DNA from: Cryptomeria japonica
Lineage: Eukaryota > Streptophyta > Pinopsida > Cupressales > Cupressaceae
Length of the DNA stretch: 64,000 nucleotides
Direction: 5' to 3'
NCBI RefSeq assembly: GCF_030272615.1
Contig: NC_081410.1
Coordinates: forward strand, 111,727,433 to 111,791,432
Shown: one piece after another, positions 21,721 through 34,679 of the stretch
Layout: every line of letters begins with the position of its first letter
Numbering within the stretch: the stretch's first letter is position 1
Made by a program: the position numbers and the translations under genes
Notes under the pieces: generated by a model
Seen by the model: the letters and a program-made list of their open reading frames with translations, nothing else
Database searches by the model: none
What the model was told of the DNA's origin: nothing

Positions 21721-23715
21721 GTTATGAGGTTGCTAGAAGGAAGAGTTGTCACTTTCGGAAAAAGTGAGACAAGGTGATGACTTTAGACTTCCAACCATGG
21801 CTTGAAATTGGTCTGTATTCAGGTTTGCAGGGACTGGCGCCTCTTGGAGTGCTTGATCCAAGATAGTTTTATGAGATGGTGATAGGCGCAATAGCTCTAA
21901 AATGGATATTAGCGCAGGCGTTTTATCTAATTGTTCCACAAGATTGTACTGCTTTGGGATGGAGGTGGTGCCTTGTGGAGTTGCCTTTATGGTGACCTTG
22001 CCACGACGTGTAACAACATTGCAATTTGAGTTGGGATTTTTGAAGGTTATAGTTGCAACTTGTTCACTGGCATCATACAAATGATTTACAGTGTAATTAT
22101 ACGCAGCTTGTGTATAATCTGTGGTATCAGTGCCTCACCTGGAAGTGGAAGGACCCCTTTGATCTTGTGATGGAAGTGGATTTTTGAACATCAGATGATC
22201 ATTATTTGTTGTTTTTGGGTTATGTCCTTCAATTTCAATTTCTCCTTGGTCAATAAGATCCTGAATAAGATCTTTCAATCGATGACAATTACTTGTCTTG
22301 TGTCCCCTCCCTTGGTAGAAATCACAGTGTTCAGTATCTCTCCACCATGCCAGTTTGACCTGAGGCTCATAGTTTGATGTTTTTGGTAGAGTGACCAAAT
22401 TTTGAGAAATGAGTTGTCGCAATACTGTTTCAATCGGTTCCCCTAAGGGAGTGTATGTGCGTTTTTGTTTTTGCTGACGAGGTCTTGGTTCATCGTGAGA
22501 TGTGATGCGACCTTGATTGGAAGGAACATTTGTGTTATTCTGAGGTGGAGGATTCTGTCTTGCAAACCGAACCACAGGTTGTGCAGTTTGTATAGTCCTG
22601 GCATCCACAACCCCATTGTTGATGATATTCTTGTTTTTGTTCCAGAAGCTTGGTTTATCACTATTGAAGCGTGGGCGAGGACCATCCTTTGGTTCATTAT
22701 AGATTTTGATGAGTCCTTTCTTGATGAGTGCCCGTTCACACTTCAAACCCTTGGTGATCATATCGTTAAAAGAGTTTGTGTCTTTGACATCCAGGTGAAA
22801 TTCCATTTCTTCGTTTAAGTTGGAAATGAATATTTCCACTAGTTCTCGTTCAGGTAACTAAAGAGAACATCTGCTAGACATTTGATGCCATCGTTGCAGG
22901 AATACTGAGAATAGTTCACCTGGTTTTTGTTTAGTGTTGCACATATCAGCCATGGTGATGTCGCATTCAATGTTATGAGAGTAATGAGCGAGGAATTTCT
23001 GGATAAGTTCCTCAAATGTTCTAATGCCACCTGATAGTCGGGAAAACCATGATGTGGTTGTTCCTCCCAAGCTTTGGGGAAAAAGGCACATGAGGTATGT
23101 GTCTTCATATGCCACTTCGAGGGAAGCGGAATGAAATTCTCTGACATGATCACGGGGATCTCCCTTTCCTCTATATTTTTTGAATTTGGGTGTTTCGAAT
23201 CCTCGTGGAAAGGGTGGCATATAAAGATTCCTATCAAAAGGATAGGGACAGATGTCATTGAGTGAGAATTGGTTAGTCTTGACACCACTATGAAGTTGTT
23301 GGGCGAGATTCTCGACTTGTTGCCGCAACATCTCCATTTCATTTGGAGGAGGAGGTGGTGGGTTACCTTGAGGAATGTTATATCTGATGGGATCTCTACC
23401 TCTTTCCTCTTCATGGCGACTTTGTCTTTCTGATGCTTGTCTTAATTGGGCAAGATCAAAGTCAGAGGGGATTTTTGCTCCTTGTTGAGCGAGCTTTAAG
23501 AAGTGAGCATCCACATTGCTCCCGAGTATTTCATCAAATAGTCTGTTAAAGAGAGGGTTATGCTGGGCCCTTTCTATGGTTGCAGGAGTAGGAGTACTTG
23601 GGTTTTCGTCATTCACATTTCCTCCAAGTGCTTCTTGAAATTCATTGAGATTTTCCTCTTCTTCTTCTTCCATTTCTATTTCTCGTTGCCTTGACCGTGA
23701 TCGGGTTTGAGCCAT
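21721..23715 (-). pseudogene. gag: Tat-I gag
   Basis: Start taken at ATG 23713-23715 (MAQTRSRSRQRE, then a Glu run); the frame is open further upstream, but that part looks like leader. The capsid part is readable as ICPYPFDRNLYMPPFPRGFE, KKYRGKGDP, FPQSLGGTTTSWFSRL and FLAHYSHNIE. TAG at 22858 follows RCSL. A knuckle of Tat type reads CDFYQGRGHKTSNC; the position that is His in Tat-M (CEFHKSKGHKTGNC) is Tyr. TGA at 22135 and TAG at 21733 interrupt the tail. All parts are in one frame with the protease. Confidence 0.9.
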
Positions 23716-24165
23716 TTTGCTTGCAAGCTTTTGTTGAAGTTGTGTGAAAATGATGATGAGTTTCTGATGAAATGAGAGATTGATCGTTGGTGATTTGTGT
23801 TGCATGTGGATCTCTAGCACTTTTAAGGTAGATGTAACCAAAATTCCTTCTTTGAATTGCTTTTTTGTTTTTGATAAGGTTGGATGTGATAAGGTGTAGA
23901 GAAATCTGAGACGTGTTACAGATTTAACTACCTAGTAATGAGAGGATTCACTCATGAACTAGTTTTAACCTGCGTAGATGTGTCTCTTAGGATGAGCTTA
24001 TCCTAGATGTAGAAACAATCTAAAAAGTGATGTGATGTGTTTGATTCAAGCAATATCTAAAAGAGAACTTGGGACAATAACCTCTTAATGTTTTGAGAGT
24101 TGGAACAGATTGATGATGAAGTGATGATGTATGAATAAGATGATGGATGAAAAATGTTTTTAACT

Positions 24166-24711
24166 TCAATAAAAACTTTGTGTTACAAATGGGACAAACT
24201 CTACCTCTTCCCTTTCGGGTGTTCGTGGTATTTCTTGAGCTGTGTTGTATGTGATACATACGTTTGGGAAAAAGTTGGGATTAATCTTACCTCCTTGGTT
24301 TTTGCGATAACTCAGAGCTCTATATTGCATAAAAGCTCTTTGGTTCAATGATTCTGAATCAAATTCGTTTGTTTTGCCTTGAAGGTAGAGACGCATGTGA
24401 CGTAGAAAGACTCTATGTGAGACAAAGATTTGTCTATTTATATAGAAGAATTTCCTCCTTTTGATCAAAGCCTTTGAGCTCAATGGTCTTCTTTTCAAGT
24501 TGATATTCTGATGACGCTTCTTCTTTCGCAAGATGTGAAGAATGGTCATAAAGTTTGATTCTTTGCACTTTGTTTTTGGTATTTTTGGTTGTTTTGAAAG
24601 ATGTTTGGTTGGATGAATACTTTGTTTTTTGGAAGTGATTTTTCTTTTGATGTTTCTTTGACAAGAAAACAAAGCAAGCACATAAACACAAGAATGTTGC
24701 CTCAAAGGCAC
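24166..24711 (-). other. Hypothetical 181-codon ORF in the Tat-I leader
   Basis: An uninterrupted frame with a basic N-terminal half (many Lys) and a more protein-like C-terminal half (SESLNQRAFMQYRALSYRKN, FPNVCITYN). I do not recognise it. Tat-M has no counterpart at the same place. Some Tat relatives (Ogre) have an ORF before gag, but no similarity is claimed. It may be a chance ORF. Confidence 0.25.
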
Positions 24712-26099
24712 AAATGAGTATGGGTCTAGATCAACCCAATCCTTGGAATTGTATATGACCCTTCCTTTAGATGTATTTTAAGGTGTATTTTCAAAGCCTG
24801 AAGTTGGCTCAATTTGCACTTGGTCTTTGACTAAAATGAACACACTTCAAACACTTTTTATCCCTAAGGTCAAATGGCCAGTTGTGATAAATTTAGCCCA
24901 CATCTTGATATTTCTTCGACTTTGGTACTACATACCTTATGAATCCTGCCTTGGCAGGTAAGGATGTGATATACTAAGTCTTGCACGAGCATAACAAATA
25001 GATGATCCCTATGATGGGGGAGTCACCACTTTTATCAAGCCACAAGTGACTTTTCAAAAAGCTATGTTTCTACTCAAGGAAATATGTATGGTGAATATCT
25101 TGGGAGCAAAACCATCTATGCTCTTGCACTAAATTATATCGCAAATATCCTCAATCAATAGAATGGGTGGGCTACTACTTAAAGGTGTTTAGTCATGTTC
25201 GATGTTTTTGGACATAAGTTCATTCTGCAGTGACTCACTTAAGAGCCTTGTAACTAGTGGTGGGGCCCATTTGTCCTTTCGGCCAGTTACACTGTAGGAA
25301 CAACTATACCCAAGGTTACAACTTTCGCTCTCACCTGATTTCTATAGCGGCTCGAAGGATTTACCGCGCGAGGTCGTTCCCAAGAGTGATGTGTCTCTTG
25401 GTAGGCCTCTCTTAAAAAGATAAAATTTTGAGTGTTACTAACACTTTTCTCTTGCACCTAGGACCACGAAAACCAAGGGAGAGGATAGTGTGTGTTAGAA
25501 GTAGGACCACTTGACCGACTTTTTGCACAAGTGTGCCAAGCACGAAAAACACTTGTTCTTTTTAATCTGCCATTGCAATGTGATCTAACTATTTGGAGAT
25601 GTTGCTCCAATAGTCATGGTGTTCTTTTTAACTTCAATGGCAAAATGTGTTGTAATCTAGAAATTGGAAATCCTGGTCAACTGAATTTGAAGCTCGTATA
25701 AAGAAAGATCGCTTTGCCAATTTTTTTTTTTAAATAAGTTGATTGTAAGTTTTAATTGCACCAAAATTTGAAGTGTGGCTTGTAAATTCTTTTGATGCAA
25801 GAAAAATAGAATTGTTGGTTTTAATCCCCAAATGAAGTGTGTTTCCTAACTTGCAAGAAAACAAATGTTTGTTTTGTTCAATTTTAATGCACCAAAGACA
25901 AGTGACCCTAACTAGAAAGCAAGGAAATTTTCTTTGTTCAAGTTTTAAAGCACCAAAAGAAAGTTTGTGATTTTTAATGGTGAGTTTTAACCTTGCACAA
26001 ACAACGACTGGTTAGTAAAATTCATGTCTAGGGGTGGCTTCCACAAGCCTAAAAACTTTCATTTTTTTTGGTTACAAGGCCCTTTGTACAACGTTCTGT

Positions 26100-26340
26100 C
26101 ACAATAGCACTAGTCTGTGTTTGAACAGAAGTGCTATTTAACACAAACGCGCTAAAAGAAAGGGAAAGACAGAGAGGCAAAAGCACTGAAACAGGGTTAA
26201 TAGCGGCAAAACAATGTCAAACGTGCCAAAACAGTGTCAAAAGCGCTGAACTTGATACAATAGCGCTATTGTAAGAACAATAGCGCTAGAACAACAAGTA
26301 GCAATAGCGCTGGAATGAGTTCAATAGCACCAAAGTGCAA
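26100..26340 (-). repeat. AGCGCTATTG motif cluster in the Tat-I gag leader
   Basis: About ten copies of CAATAGCGCT-like words on the plus strand (AGCGCTATTG on the coding strand), including the 16-base perfect palindrome ACAATAGCGCTATTGT near 26259-26274. It lies about 90 bp inside the 5' LTR. Confidence 0.75.
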
Positions 26341-26404
26341 CCTGTGTGACATTTTCAACATTCAAACATGTTATTGGTTAAAAAAAATGATCTTTTTGGT
26401 GTTT

Positions 26405-26427
26405 GGATTCACGTCAGGTTCACCAAA
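26405..26427 (-). other. Tat-I primer binding site (candidate)
   Basis: On the minus strand, directly after the 5' LTR and a short TT, the sequence reads TGGTGAACCTGACGTGAATC; TGG fits a tRNA CCA end. The tRNA was not identified. Confidence 0.5.
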
Positions 26428-27816
26428 TGATGCTCTGCTAAATGGACAAGGTTAGCAAATGATAAATAACACACATACAAGAAACCGTTAGTGTTAGTCA
26501 ATCAAAAACTAATCTAAACAGGCATATCAAAAGAGATACTAAAATCATGCTAATGTATCTAACAAATGAAACAAAGATAATAAGACATTTCCAAATGCCT
26601 CTTAGCATGCTCTTAGCTCCTTCTCCCTTGTTCCTCTCCTCTCCAAGTTCCAAAATAGTGTAGCTCTCAGCAACTTTTTGCACTATGGTTGCTTATGGAG
26701 GATTGAGATTTGAGTATTTTTCTCTAAACGTAAAATGAAAAGCTAAAATAATAGATGATAGTGAAATGATTGATTTTAACCCAAAAGAACAAGATTTTAG
26801 TTTGCTATGCTAAATGCTCTCTAAAATGCCTATAGGTTAAATGCATACAAGTTTTTAGGATCTGGATTATGAAGAAATGGGCTCTATTTATAGGGAAAAT
26901 GGAGCAATGGATGGTTGAGATTGAGCAATCTCAACAAGGGTTAGGATTGAATGATTTCAAATCCATGTGAGGGCTTTCAACCCAATCCCAGGATGACAAG
27001 TGTCAATGTGAGATAGGTTGAGAGGAGAGGGAATAAGCATTAAATGCTTGATATGACCTTGGGAGTTAAAGTCAAGGTTAGTTGAATGAATAAACTCTTT
27101 ATTCAAAGAATAAAGCTTTTATCCAATGGATAAACTCTTATGCAAATGTAAAAAGGATAAATATGGTCAAAACAATAAATGTTTGGGGAAACAAGTTTGA
27201 AATAACCATAAATGGTTATGTAAGAGCCATAAATGGTCATGTAAGAGCCATTAGTGGTCTTGGAAGACTTTGGGGGTTATAATTGTTGAACACACAAAGC
27301 ATTAAATGTTTTTCAAAGACTTTTGAAGTCTTTGAGAAGTGACTTCATTTTGCTTAGGAATGTGACAATAATTAGGGGATGGATTAGGCTAATTAGGAAG
27401 GGTTTAGAAGAATCTAGAAGGGGATTTAGGAATGCAATTGGATTTGGTGGGTGAGGGAAAATAGGATTTTATTAAAATAAAAATTCATTTATTTCAATAA
27501 ATGTGTGCAAGTTGCATTTGTAGGAAAATGCAAGTTGGGGGGGGGATAATGATTTAAATAAATGTTTTTATTTAATTTATTTAAAAGAGGAAAAGGGGAT
27601 TTTAATTAAATAAATAGATTTTATTTATTTAATTGATTGTGAATTTGGTTTAATGAATTAATTAAAATAAATTGAATAATTTATTTAATTGATAGAAGAA
27701 TGTTTTGGGAATAAATTAATTAAATATTAATTTAATTAACTGATGGCTAGTGGATTTTTAATCAAATAAATAGCGAATATTTATTTAATTAAGCTGGACA
27801 GATTTGTGTGACTACA
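26428..27816 (-). repeat. Tat-I 5' LTR
   Basis: Pairs with 9348-10735. Right end ...GTGACTACA is followed by the ATGAC duplication. Confidence 0.95.
26884..26893 (-). promoter_or_regulatory. TATA box of the Tat-I gag-pol promoter
   Basis: CTATAAATAG on the minus strand in the 5' LTR, about 925 bp from its start; identical at the matching place in the 3' LTR (9804-9813). Confidence 0.6.
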
Positions 27817-27821
27817 ATGAC

Positions 27822-28990
27822 ATATCGAGAAGATTGGCGAATGAAAGTGCGACGTTGGTTATTAGATAGGTCAGGAGGTAGGGCATTATCCCGAAGGTAT
27901 GTGAAAATGGCACCATATAACTGGGGCTCAAGACTGACAATACATATCATTTTGGTAGGAGTGATTTCATATGAGGGAACCAAAATGTTATCCACCAAGA
28001 ACTCATAGCGGGTCTCATTCGATGATAGATCAATTAGTGAAGCAATTGTAGCCATGGCATCTGTGACTCAATTCTTCTCTCTTGGTATCTACTCAAAGTC
28101 TATCTTCATGAAATGTTGTTTCAAGTCATCCACCATTCTTTTATAGGGCATTAATTTCTCGTCCTTTGTTTGGTAGTCATTAGTTGCTTGACGAATTATA
28201 GGTTGAGAGTCCCCAAAAACACGAAGTTCCTGGATCTTCCACTGAACTGCAATCCGTAATCCAATTGTTAATGCCTCATATTCCGCTATGTTATTAGTGC
28301 AGGGAAATGATAATCAATATCATTTTGGTATAGAATCCCCTTGAGGAGTTATGAAGAGGATGCCAACTCTTGTCCCATGTTGTGTGTATGACCCGTCAAA
28401 GTATAGTTGCTAGGGCTTTGCATGTGACAATGTTAAAATGGATTCATTTGGAAATTCTGAAATTAGAGGAACACCATCTAACATGGGAGCATCTGCTAGC
28501 TAATCTATGATAGCTTGTCTTTTTATTGCTTTTCTATCCACATACTCGATGTCGAATTCACTCAGGAGCATCACCCATTTGGCTAGTCGCCCAGTAAGTG
28601 TTGCTTTATTGAGAAGGTATTTCAATGGATCGATCCTTGCAACCAACTTAGTTTTATGAGTTAGCATGTAATGTCATAATTTCTGCGAAGCAAAGACCAC
28701 AGCGAGAAATGCACGCTCAATTGGTGTGTAATTTAGCTCATATCCCACCAATGTGCGACTGATGTAGTAGACTGCCTTTTATTTGCCCTCAACAAACTAT
28801 TGTGCTAAGAGTGCCCCTAGTCCTGTTGAAGTAGCTGATATGTATAGTAAGAGAGGTTGATCTGGAACTAATGGCATCAAAATTGGCGGATTTAGAAGAT
28901 AATCTTTGAGTATCTGGAAAGCCTATTGACAGTTATCATCCCATTTGAATTTGATGTTTTTATGTAGCAAGTGCTGAAAAGGATTACACT
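27822..28990 (-). pseudogene. Tat-M RNase H, aRNH and integrase N-terminal end
   Basis: From 28990 leftward: Ty3 RNase H (LYISATSTGLGALLAQ, YYISRTLVGYELNYTPIE), aRNH (LYFDGSYTQ, NNIAEYEALTIGL, FGDSQPII, DAMATIASL), then the linker and integrase N-terminus up to the Tat-I insertion point. At least nine in-frame stops occur and no frameshift: the frame is the same as for RT and gag. Several stops fall where Tat-I has Gln, Arg or Trp. Confidence 0.87.
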
Positions 28991-29960
28991 TATCTGCAAG
29001 TTGTGCTATGAATCTTCGTATGGACTGGAGTCTCCCTTGCAAAGATCAAAGTTGACTGATATTTCGTGGTGGTTGCATCTCTAGGATGGCCTTGACTTTT
29101 ACTAGATGAGCTTAGATTCCTCTTTTTGAGACAATGAATCCCAGGAGCTTCCCAGAGGTTACTCCAAAGACACATTTCTTGGGGTTTAATCTTACTTTGT
29201 ATTTTTCCAACCGATCAAAGATGACTGAAAGTATGTCCAAATGTGTATCTCTATCTATTGATTTGCCCAAGAGGTCATCGACATAATCTTCCACAATAAC
29301 GTGCATGAGTTCATGAAAGATAGTAGTCATGGCTCTTTGATATGTAGCGCCTGCATTTTTTAACCCAAAGGGCATGACATTCCAATAGAAAGTTCCCCAA
29401 GGACAAGTGAATGTTGTTTTGTGCTAATCCTCGGATGTGATTTTTATTTGATTATAACTAGAGAATCCATCCATAAAAGATAACATTTCATGACCTGCTG
29501 TGAGATCTACAATCAAATCTATGTTTGGTAATGGGAAGTCATCCTTAGGACAAGCTTTGTTGATGTCTCAAAAGTCTGTACATATCCTGATGCTATGCTC
29601 TGGTTTACTGACAGGCACTAAGTTGGAAATCCATTCAAGATAATCAATTGGGCATATGAATCTGACATCCAATAATTTTTCTAGCTCTACCTTGACTAAT
29701 AATGCCACGTGTGGATGCATCTTTCTTAATTTCTTTTTCATTGGTTTTGCCCTCAGTTTAACTGTCAAATAATGCATTACCAAATCCGGATCCAATCTAG
29801 GCATATCAGTGTATGACCATGCAAAATTTATTTGTCACTCTGTGAAGAAACTTATGAACTTTGATCTTTCTGTCTTCGTCAGAGATTGTGCCAGGAATAT
29901 GTTATGTGGACTTTCTTCTGTACCAATGTTTGTTTTGATGGTTTCCTCTACCAACATAGA
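28991..29960 (-). pseudogene. Tat-M reverse transcriptase
   Basis: Motifs: KLLDVRFICPIDYLEWISN, ACPKDDFPLP, MDGFSSYNQI, PFGLKNAGATYQRAM, YVDD at 29274-29285, and LNPKKCVFGV. Two in-frame stops lie between the motif blocks and another follows VSKRGI at 29112. An aligned stop-Ser-Met (TAA at 29961, ATG three bases on) precedes the domain, as in Tat-I. Confidence 0.9.
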
Positions 29961-31690
29961 TTATTTTTCTTCATAGGATGCTAGGAGAATGTCAAGCCTT
30001 CCATCCTTGGGTGCCTCAGAGAGGTTTTCACCCTCAAATACATCCTTTCTTTTTACTTTTTTAGGGTCAGACAGTGCCACAACATGGTTTTCGCCATAAG
30101 ACCCTTGATTTATTTTTACTTTTATATTTTTGCGACTGGAAGGCCCGACACCCTCACCAAAATATGCCACGTTGTTGAGTTCTATAGTGTATCCTGCCTT
30201 ATGGTTCCCAAGGGGAAGATCATCTCGTATGCCTAGATAATCAATAAAGGCTTCATCATTTTGGAATATATTGAACTGTGCAGGTCCTTCATGGTCCTAG
30301 TCAATGAGTTGGTGGTGAACAAGGGGAAGGCCTTTGATGTTTTCAAAGTTAGCAGGGCTAAGAGTGAAAATGCAGTTATATTCAGGTATGTCAAGGTAGT
30401 CATCGAGGTCATCATTGGCACTCTCCTCATCTATCTCGATCATGAACGAATCCAAATTATCATCACTAGTAGCGTATTCTGGGACAGGTGTTATCATTCT
30501 ATGTGGTTTTGACCTAGAACCTAGAGGCAAGGACTGTATGGGGTCCTCAGGGGTTGTTTCTTGACCAACTTTGATTTTTCTATAAAATTCCTCTTCTTTT
30601 GTGGGTTCACCTAGTTCTCTGAATGTCTTGGTGAGTTCATAGTCACTGGAGGATTTGTCTGAATCCCATTCCCATTCATTGGAGTATGTGGAATAGAGAT
30701 TCTCTTATTGAATTTTGGCAGCTTTGATTTGTAATGCTTCTCCTGTCTTTTGAGTGTTTACCTTGGAAGTCATGAAACCAAGTCCTTTCGAGCATTCTTT
30801 TTTGAATGTCAATTCAGGTTGTAAAGGTCCAATGATGCCTTCCTTCCTTAAGCCAAGATGACTTTTTCCATCATACCCAAATTTTTGTAGGATCTTGAAT
30901 CCTTTGCCATACTTTTCACATGGTATGCTGATGTGATCTTGTGTATCATTTTCAAGGTCTTTGTAAAGCATGTTGTATAAGTCTTCTTCTTCTAGTTCAC
31001 CCCATCTTTGAAATATAGTAGGGTCCCATTTGAGTATAATGATAGATACCTGCTTATTAGGATGTGGCCTTCCATATTCTTTTGGTGAACTCATTACTTG
31101 TTGTAAGCACATGGTTTGATTCAAAGTGTATTCACCCATGCCCTTGTCTTGAAATTTCCCTTTAAGCTCACCTTGTTTTGATGTCAAAGGTTTTAATGAT
31201 TCAGGATCAATGTATGCAGAAGAAGGGACAACTTCCCTATTACTTGGAATGATCATCTCATTTTTCGGTCTCAAGTTATTGCAGTACATGTATGGATTAG
31301 GATCACCATTAACTATTATCTCAACTCCGTTGTGAGGAAACTTAATGCATTGGTGATATGTAGATGGGACTGCCCTCATTTCATGAATCCAAGGACGTCC
31401 TAGTAATATATTGTATGTGAGATCTAGGTCTAGGACTTGACAAACCACATCTTTTGTAACTGGCCCAACTCTGAGAGGCAAGGTGACTGTGCCTTTGGAT
31501 GACCGCTCTTTATCATCATATGCCTTGATGGTAATTTTGTTTGTAGAATTCACAACTTTATCAGAATATCCCAATTGTTTAATAGTGCTCAATGTACAAA
31601 TGTTTAGACTTGCTCCTCCATCTATCAGGACTCATTTTATTCAATGTTTGTGTATGAAGGCTTCAATGTGTAATGGTGCATTATGTGGCT
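29961..31690 (-). pseudogene. Tat-M protease, G-patch-like domain and acidic linker
   Basis: Protease active site VLIDGGASLNIC (Asp codon 31620-31622), then [12 protein letters not shown]-patch-like motif at about 30768-30905: KGFKILQKFGYDG, LGLRKEG, then SKGLGF. An acidic, Ser/Asp-rich linker with an internal TAA at 30705 and a TAG near 30298 leads to the TAA at 29961. The segment SEAPKDGRLDILLA aligns with Tat-[15 protein letters not shown] just before that stop. Confidence 0.82.
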
Positions 31691-34196
31691 GACTTACAGA
31701 GGCGTCATCAGCTTCTATGAATGTAAGGGAGTGTGGGACAGAAAGGTATCCCACCATGGCTTGAAAATGGTCCACGTTCAGATTAGTAGGGACAGCAGTG
31801 TCTCTCAAGATTTTGTCAAGAATAGCTTTATGTGCGGGGGATATGCGTAAGAGCTCAAGGATGGAGATGAGCGCGGGTGTCTTCCCCAACTGTTCTACAA
31901 GATCATATCCAGGTTTGGTTGATGAGGAAGCAGTGTTTTTAGCTGGAGCACCTTGTAAAGTGAATTTACCTTGACGAGTTGTAACATTACATTCAGAGGT
32001 AGGTTCGGAAGAAGATCCAATTCCTTTTAGGACGATCTTGGGTATTTGGGTATAATTCTCAGGCGTTTTGTCCTTGATGATAGTGGTAGAGACATAATTA
32101 TCCATCAAAATGTGATTGATAGTGGAATCATAGTTATAGGATGCTCTAGTATAGTTGGTTTGGTCATCTGTGGCTATAGATTTTCCCTTGTCATGCTTTG
32201 GGAATGGTTCCTTAAACATTTCATGTTCTTGATTGGATGAGTGTCCTTCAATCTCAATGTCACCTCTATCAATAAGATCTTGTATGATGTTCTTCAGTCG
32301 ATGACAATTTCCTGTTTTATGACCCTTGCTCTTATGAAATTCACAATACTCATCATCATTCCACCAATTTGGTTTAACCTTTGGCTCATATGGAGGAAAA
32401 TCTGGAATTGTGATTATCTTGTTTGCCACTAGCTTCTTGAAAACTGACTCAAGTGGTTCTCCCAATGGGGTATACTTCCTTCGTGATTTGGAAGTTGTTT
32501 GAGTATTCACTTGATTGTTTGTAGAGCTTGATCTAGAAAAAATAATTTTTGGTCGTACCGTATTGGCATCCACAACACCATCATCGACTGTGTTCTTGTT
32601 TTTATTCCAAAATCTTGGCTTATCTTTTCCTTTAAAGTCATCTTTGTTTTCTTTGAATATCTTAATGACTCCTTGTTCAATTAGGACCTTCTCTTTTGCT
32701 AAGCCTTTTTCAGTGACATCCTTGAAGGTGGACAAACAATCTTTTCTTAGGTCATAACCAATGTCTTTGTTGACATTCTGGGTGAACATCTCTACCATTT
32801 GTTTCTGTGGAATTTCCCAAGAGCATCTATTGGCTAGATTCCTCCATCTTTGTAAAAATGATGAAAAAGACTCTCCATCCTTTTTCTTGGTGTTGCACAA
32901 GGTAGTGACTGATATGTCTGTCTCTATGTTGTATGAGAAATGTTGAATAAATGCCTCTACTAGATCACCCCAAGACTTAATTCCATGTGGAAGTTGGGAG
33001 AACCATTCCATAGCTTGATCACCTAAGCTTTGTGGGAATAATCTCATCATAAAAGTCTCTTCTGCTGCTACCTCAATGAAAGCTATGAAAAATTGTCTTA
33101 TATGTGCCTTAGGATCCCCTTTTCCTCTGTACTTATCAAACTTAGGCATCATGAAATGTGTAGGAAATGGAGACATTGGAATGCTTTTGTAAAATGGATA
33201 GGGACATATGTCTCTCATTGTGTAGGTTGGCTTTGGTGTATTTATGTCCTCCATTTTCTTTTGTAAATCCTTGATTTGCTATTCCAAATTATTCTTAGGT
33301 GGAGATCGACTTCTTGGACCAAACCCCATGCCTGAACCACCGGGTGGAGAAGGAGCATGTTGCATATATGGATGCTATTGATCATACACATGTTCATATG
33401 GAGGAGGTCTATAGTGATGTTGTGTATAAGGACCACTTGGTATAGAGTCATGATGAGGAACATAATATTTGCTTTGTCCATGTATACCATACTCTACAGG
33501 CATGTCATGAGTTTGTTCTAATGTGTTGCCCCCAAATTTGATGCGGGGTTTCCTTGTGTCCAAATTTTGAGCATGCCTTTGAATATCCAATTGCTTTGGT
33601 GGTTGATCCTTAGCATTGGTATGTGATTGAGCATATTTTTCTGCATAAGACTTCCATAATGGTCTGTGAAGGTGAGTATCATATGCTTGACCATGTGTGT
33701 ATGGGATCTCGGGTTTTTGAAATAAATATGATGGTGATTCAGGCACAAGATGTGGTCCTCTATTGCCTCCACTATTAGGCCTCCTTTGATATATGTTGGA
33801 GTGAGATTTTTGTGAAGGTCGATTTTCCATTATTTGAGACATGTCAAAATCATGAGGGATCTTGGCTCCACTATGTGCCATCACTTGTAAGAAATATTGT
33901 CTATCTCTCTTCATTATTTACTCAACCAATCTATTGAAACGAGGATCCATAATGGTGTCTTCCACTTCTGCTGAATGTACTGAAAAGTTGTCCATATTGT
34001 CATTGTGTGTATCATTGTTTTTTATAGTGTCCATGTGCTCAATATTTAAAATGTTTCTATAGGCATCCATGTCAGGTAATGTAGTATGATTAGAATTGAA
34101 AAAGACATCATTGTCATATTCATAGGAACTCATGTTTGCGGACTCTTGAGCCTCTTTAGCTTCTCTCCTAGATTTTTGGGAATGAGTTTCAACCAT
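31691..34196 (-). pseudogene. gag: Tat-M gag
   Basis: ATG at 34194-34196 (MVETHSQKSRREAKEAQ). The frame continues through stops near 33918, 33375 and 33258 without shifting. A Pro/His/Tyr-rich stretch precedes the capsid block (ICPYPFYKSIPMSPFP, KYRGKGDPKAHIRQF, FPQSLGDQAMEWFSQLP, FIQHFSYNIETDI). The Tat-type knuckle CEFHKSKGHKTGNC is intact. The tail (YDLVEQLGKTPALISILELL) matches Tat-I. Ends with TGA at 31641, shortly before the protease. Confidence 0.9.
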
Positions 34197-34679
34197 GAAC
34201 TAGGTCTTGACCAAGATGTGTGAGACTAGATGAAAATGGAAAGAGTATGGAAGACCAAGAGTTGGATGAAATGTAAATGAATCTGAGGTGTACTTGCAAT
34301 GTCCAAAGTGTAAGACCAAGTATGAATGTAGTAGAGTAGGTGTGACTTCCAAAGAGATGATAGTTTCTCTTGATGAGGTAAGTTGACCTTGACTCTAAGT
34401 AAGACCAAATGAGACCCAAAGGTGATAGACCTTGATGAGGGACCACTTAGCAAAATGTTGTTGTATGTAATGTGTTGACAAAGTATGACGAGGACAAGCA
34501 AGTGACCTTTTGACTCAAGTTTAGACAAATGTGAATGTAATGTAAGGTGTAAAGCAATGATGGACTTTGTGAGACCCAAAAGACAAGTTGAATTCTAGAT
34601 GAAAACCCAAAGAGATACCTAGGAAGCTCAATAAGTCTGAAACTGACTGTTTCTTATTTGCTGGATTATGAAAGTTTTC

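Larger units (their letters stand above)
23716..26404 (-). other. Tat-I 5' leader
   Basis: Long untranslated leader between primer site and gag. It contains a GC-richer, possibly structured stretch at 25220-25480, simple homopolymer-rich sequence at 25700-26000, the AGCGCTATTG-type cluster at 26100-26330 and a weak ORF at 24166-24711. No conserved protein domain seen. Confidence 0.6.
9348..27816 (-). mobile_element. Tat-I: complete Ty3 Tat-lineage element nested in Tat-M
   Basis: 18.5 kb, flanked by ATGAC duplications. Minus-strand order: 5' LTR (26428-27816), primer site, leader, gag, protease, G-patch-like domain, RT, RNase H, aRNH, integrase, long non-coding tract, antisense PMD gene, polypurine tract, 3' LTR (9348-10735). 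The two LTRs show about nine differences, mostly transitions, in their first 256 aligned bases by eye, so it is not very recent. The coding frame has scattered nonsense codons and one clear frameshift near 18772. It is related to Tat-M, but its LTR sequence differs. Confidence 0.93.
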
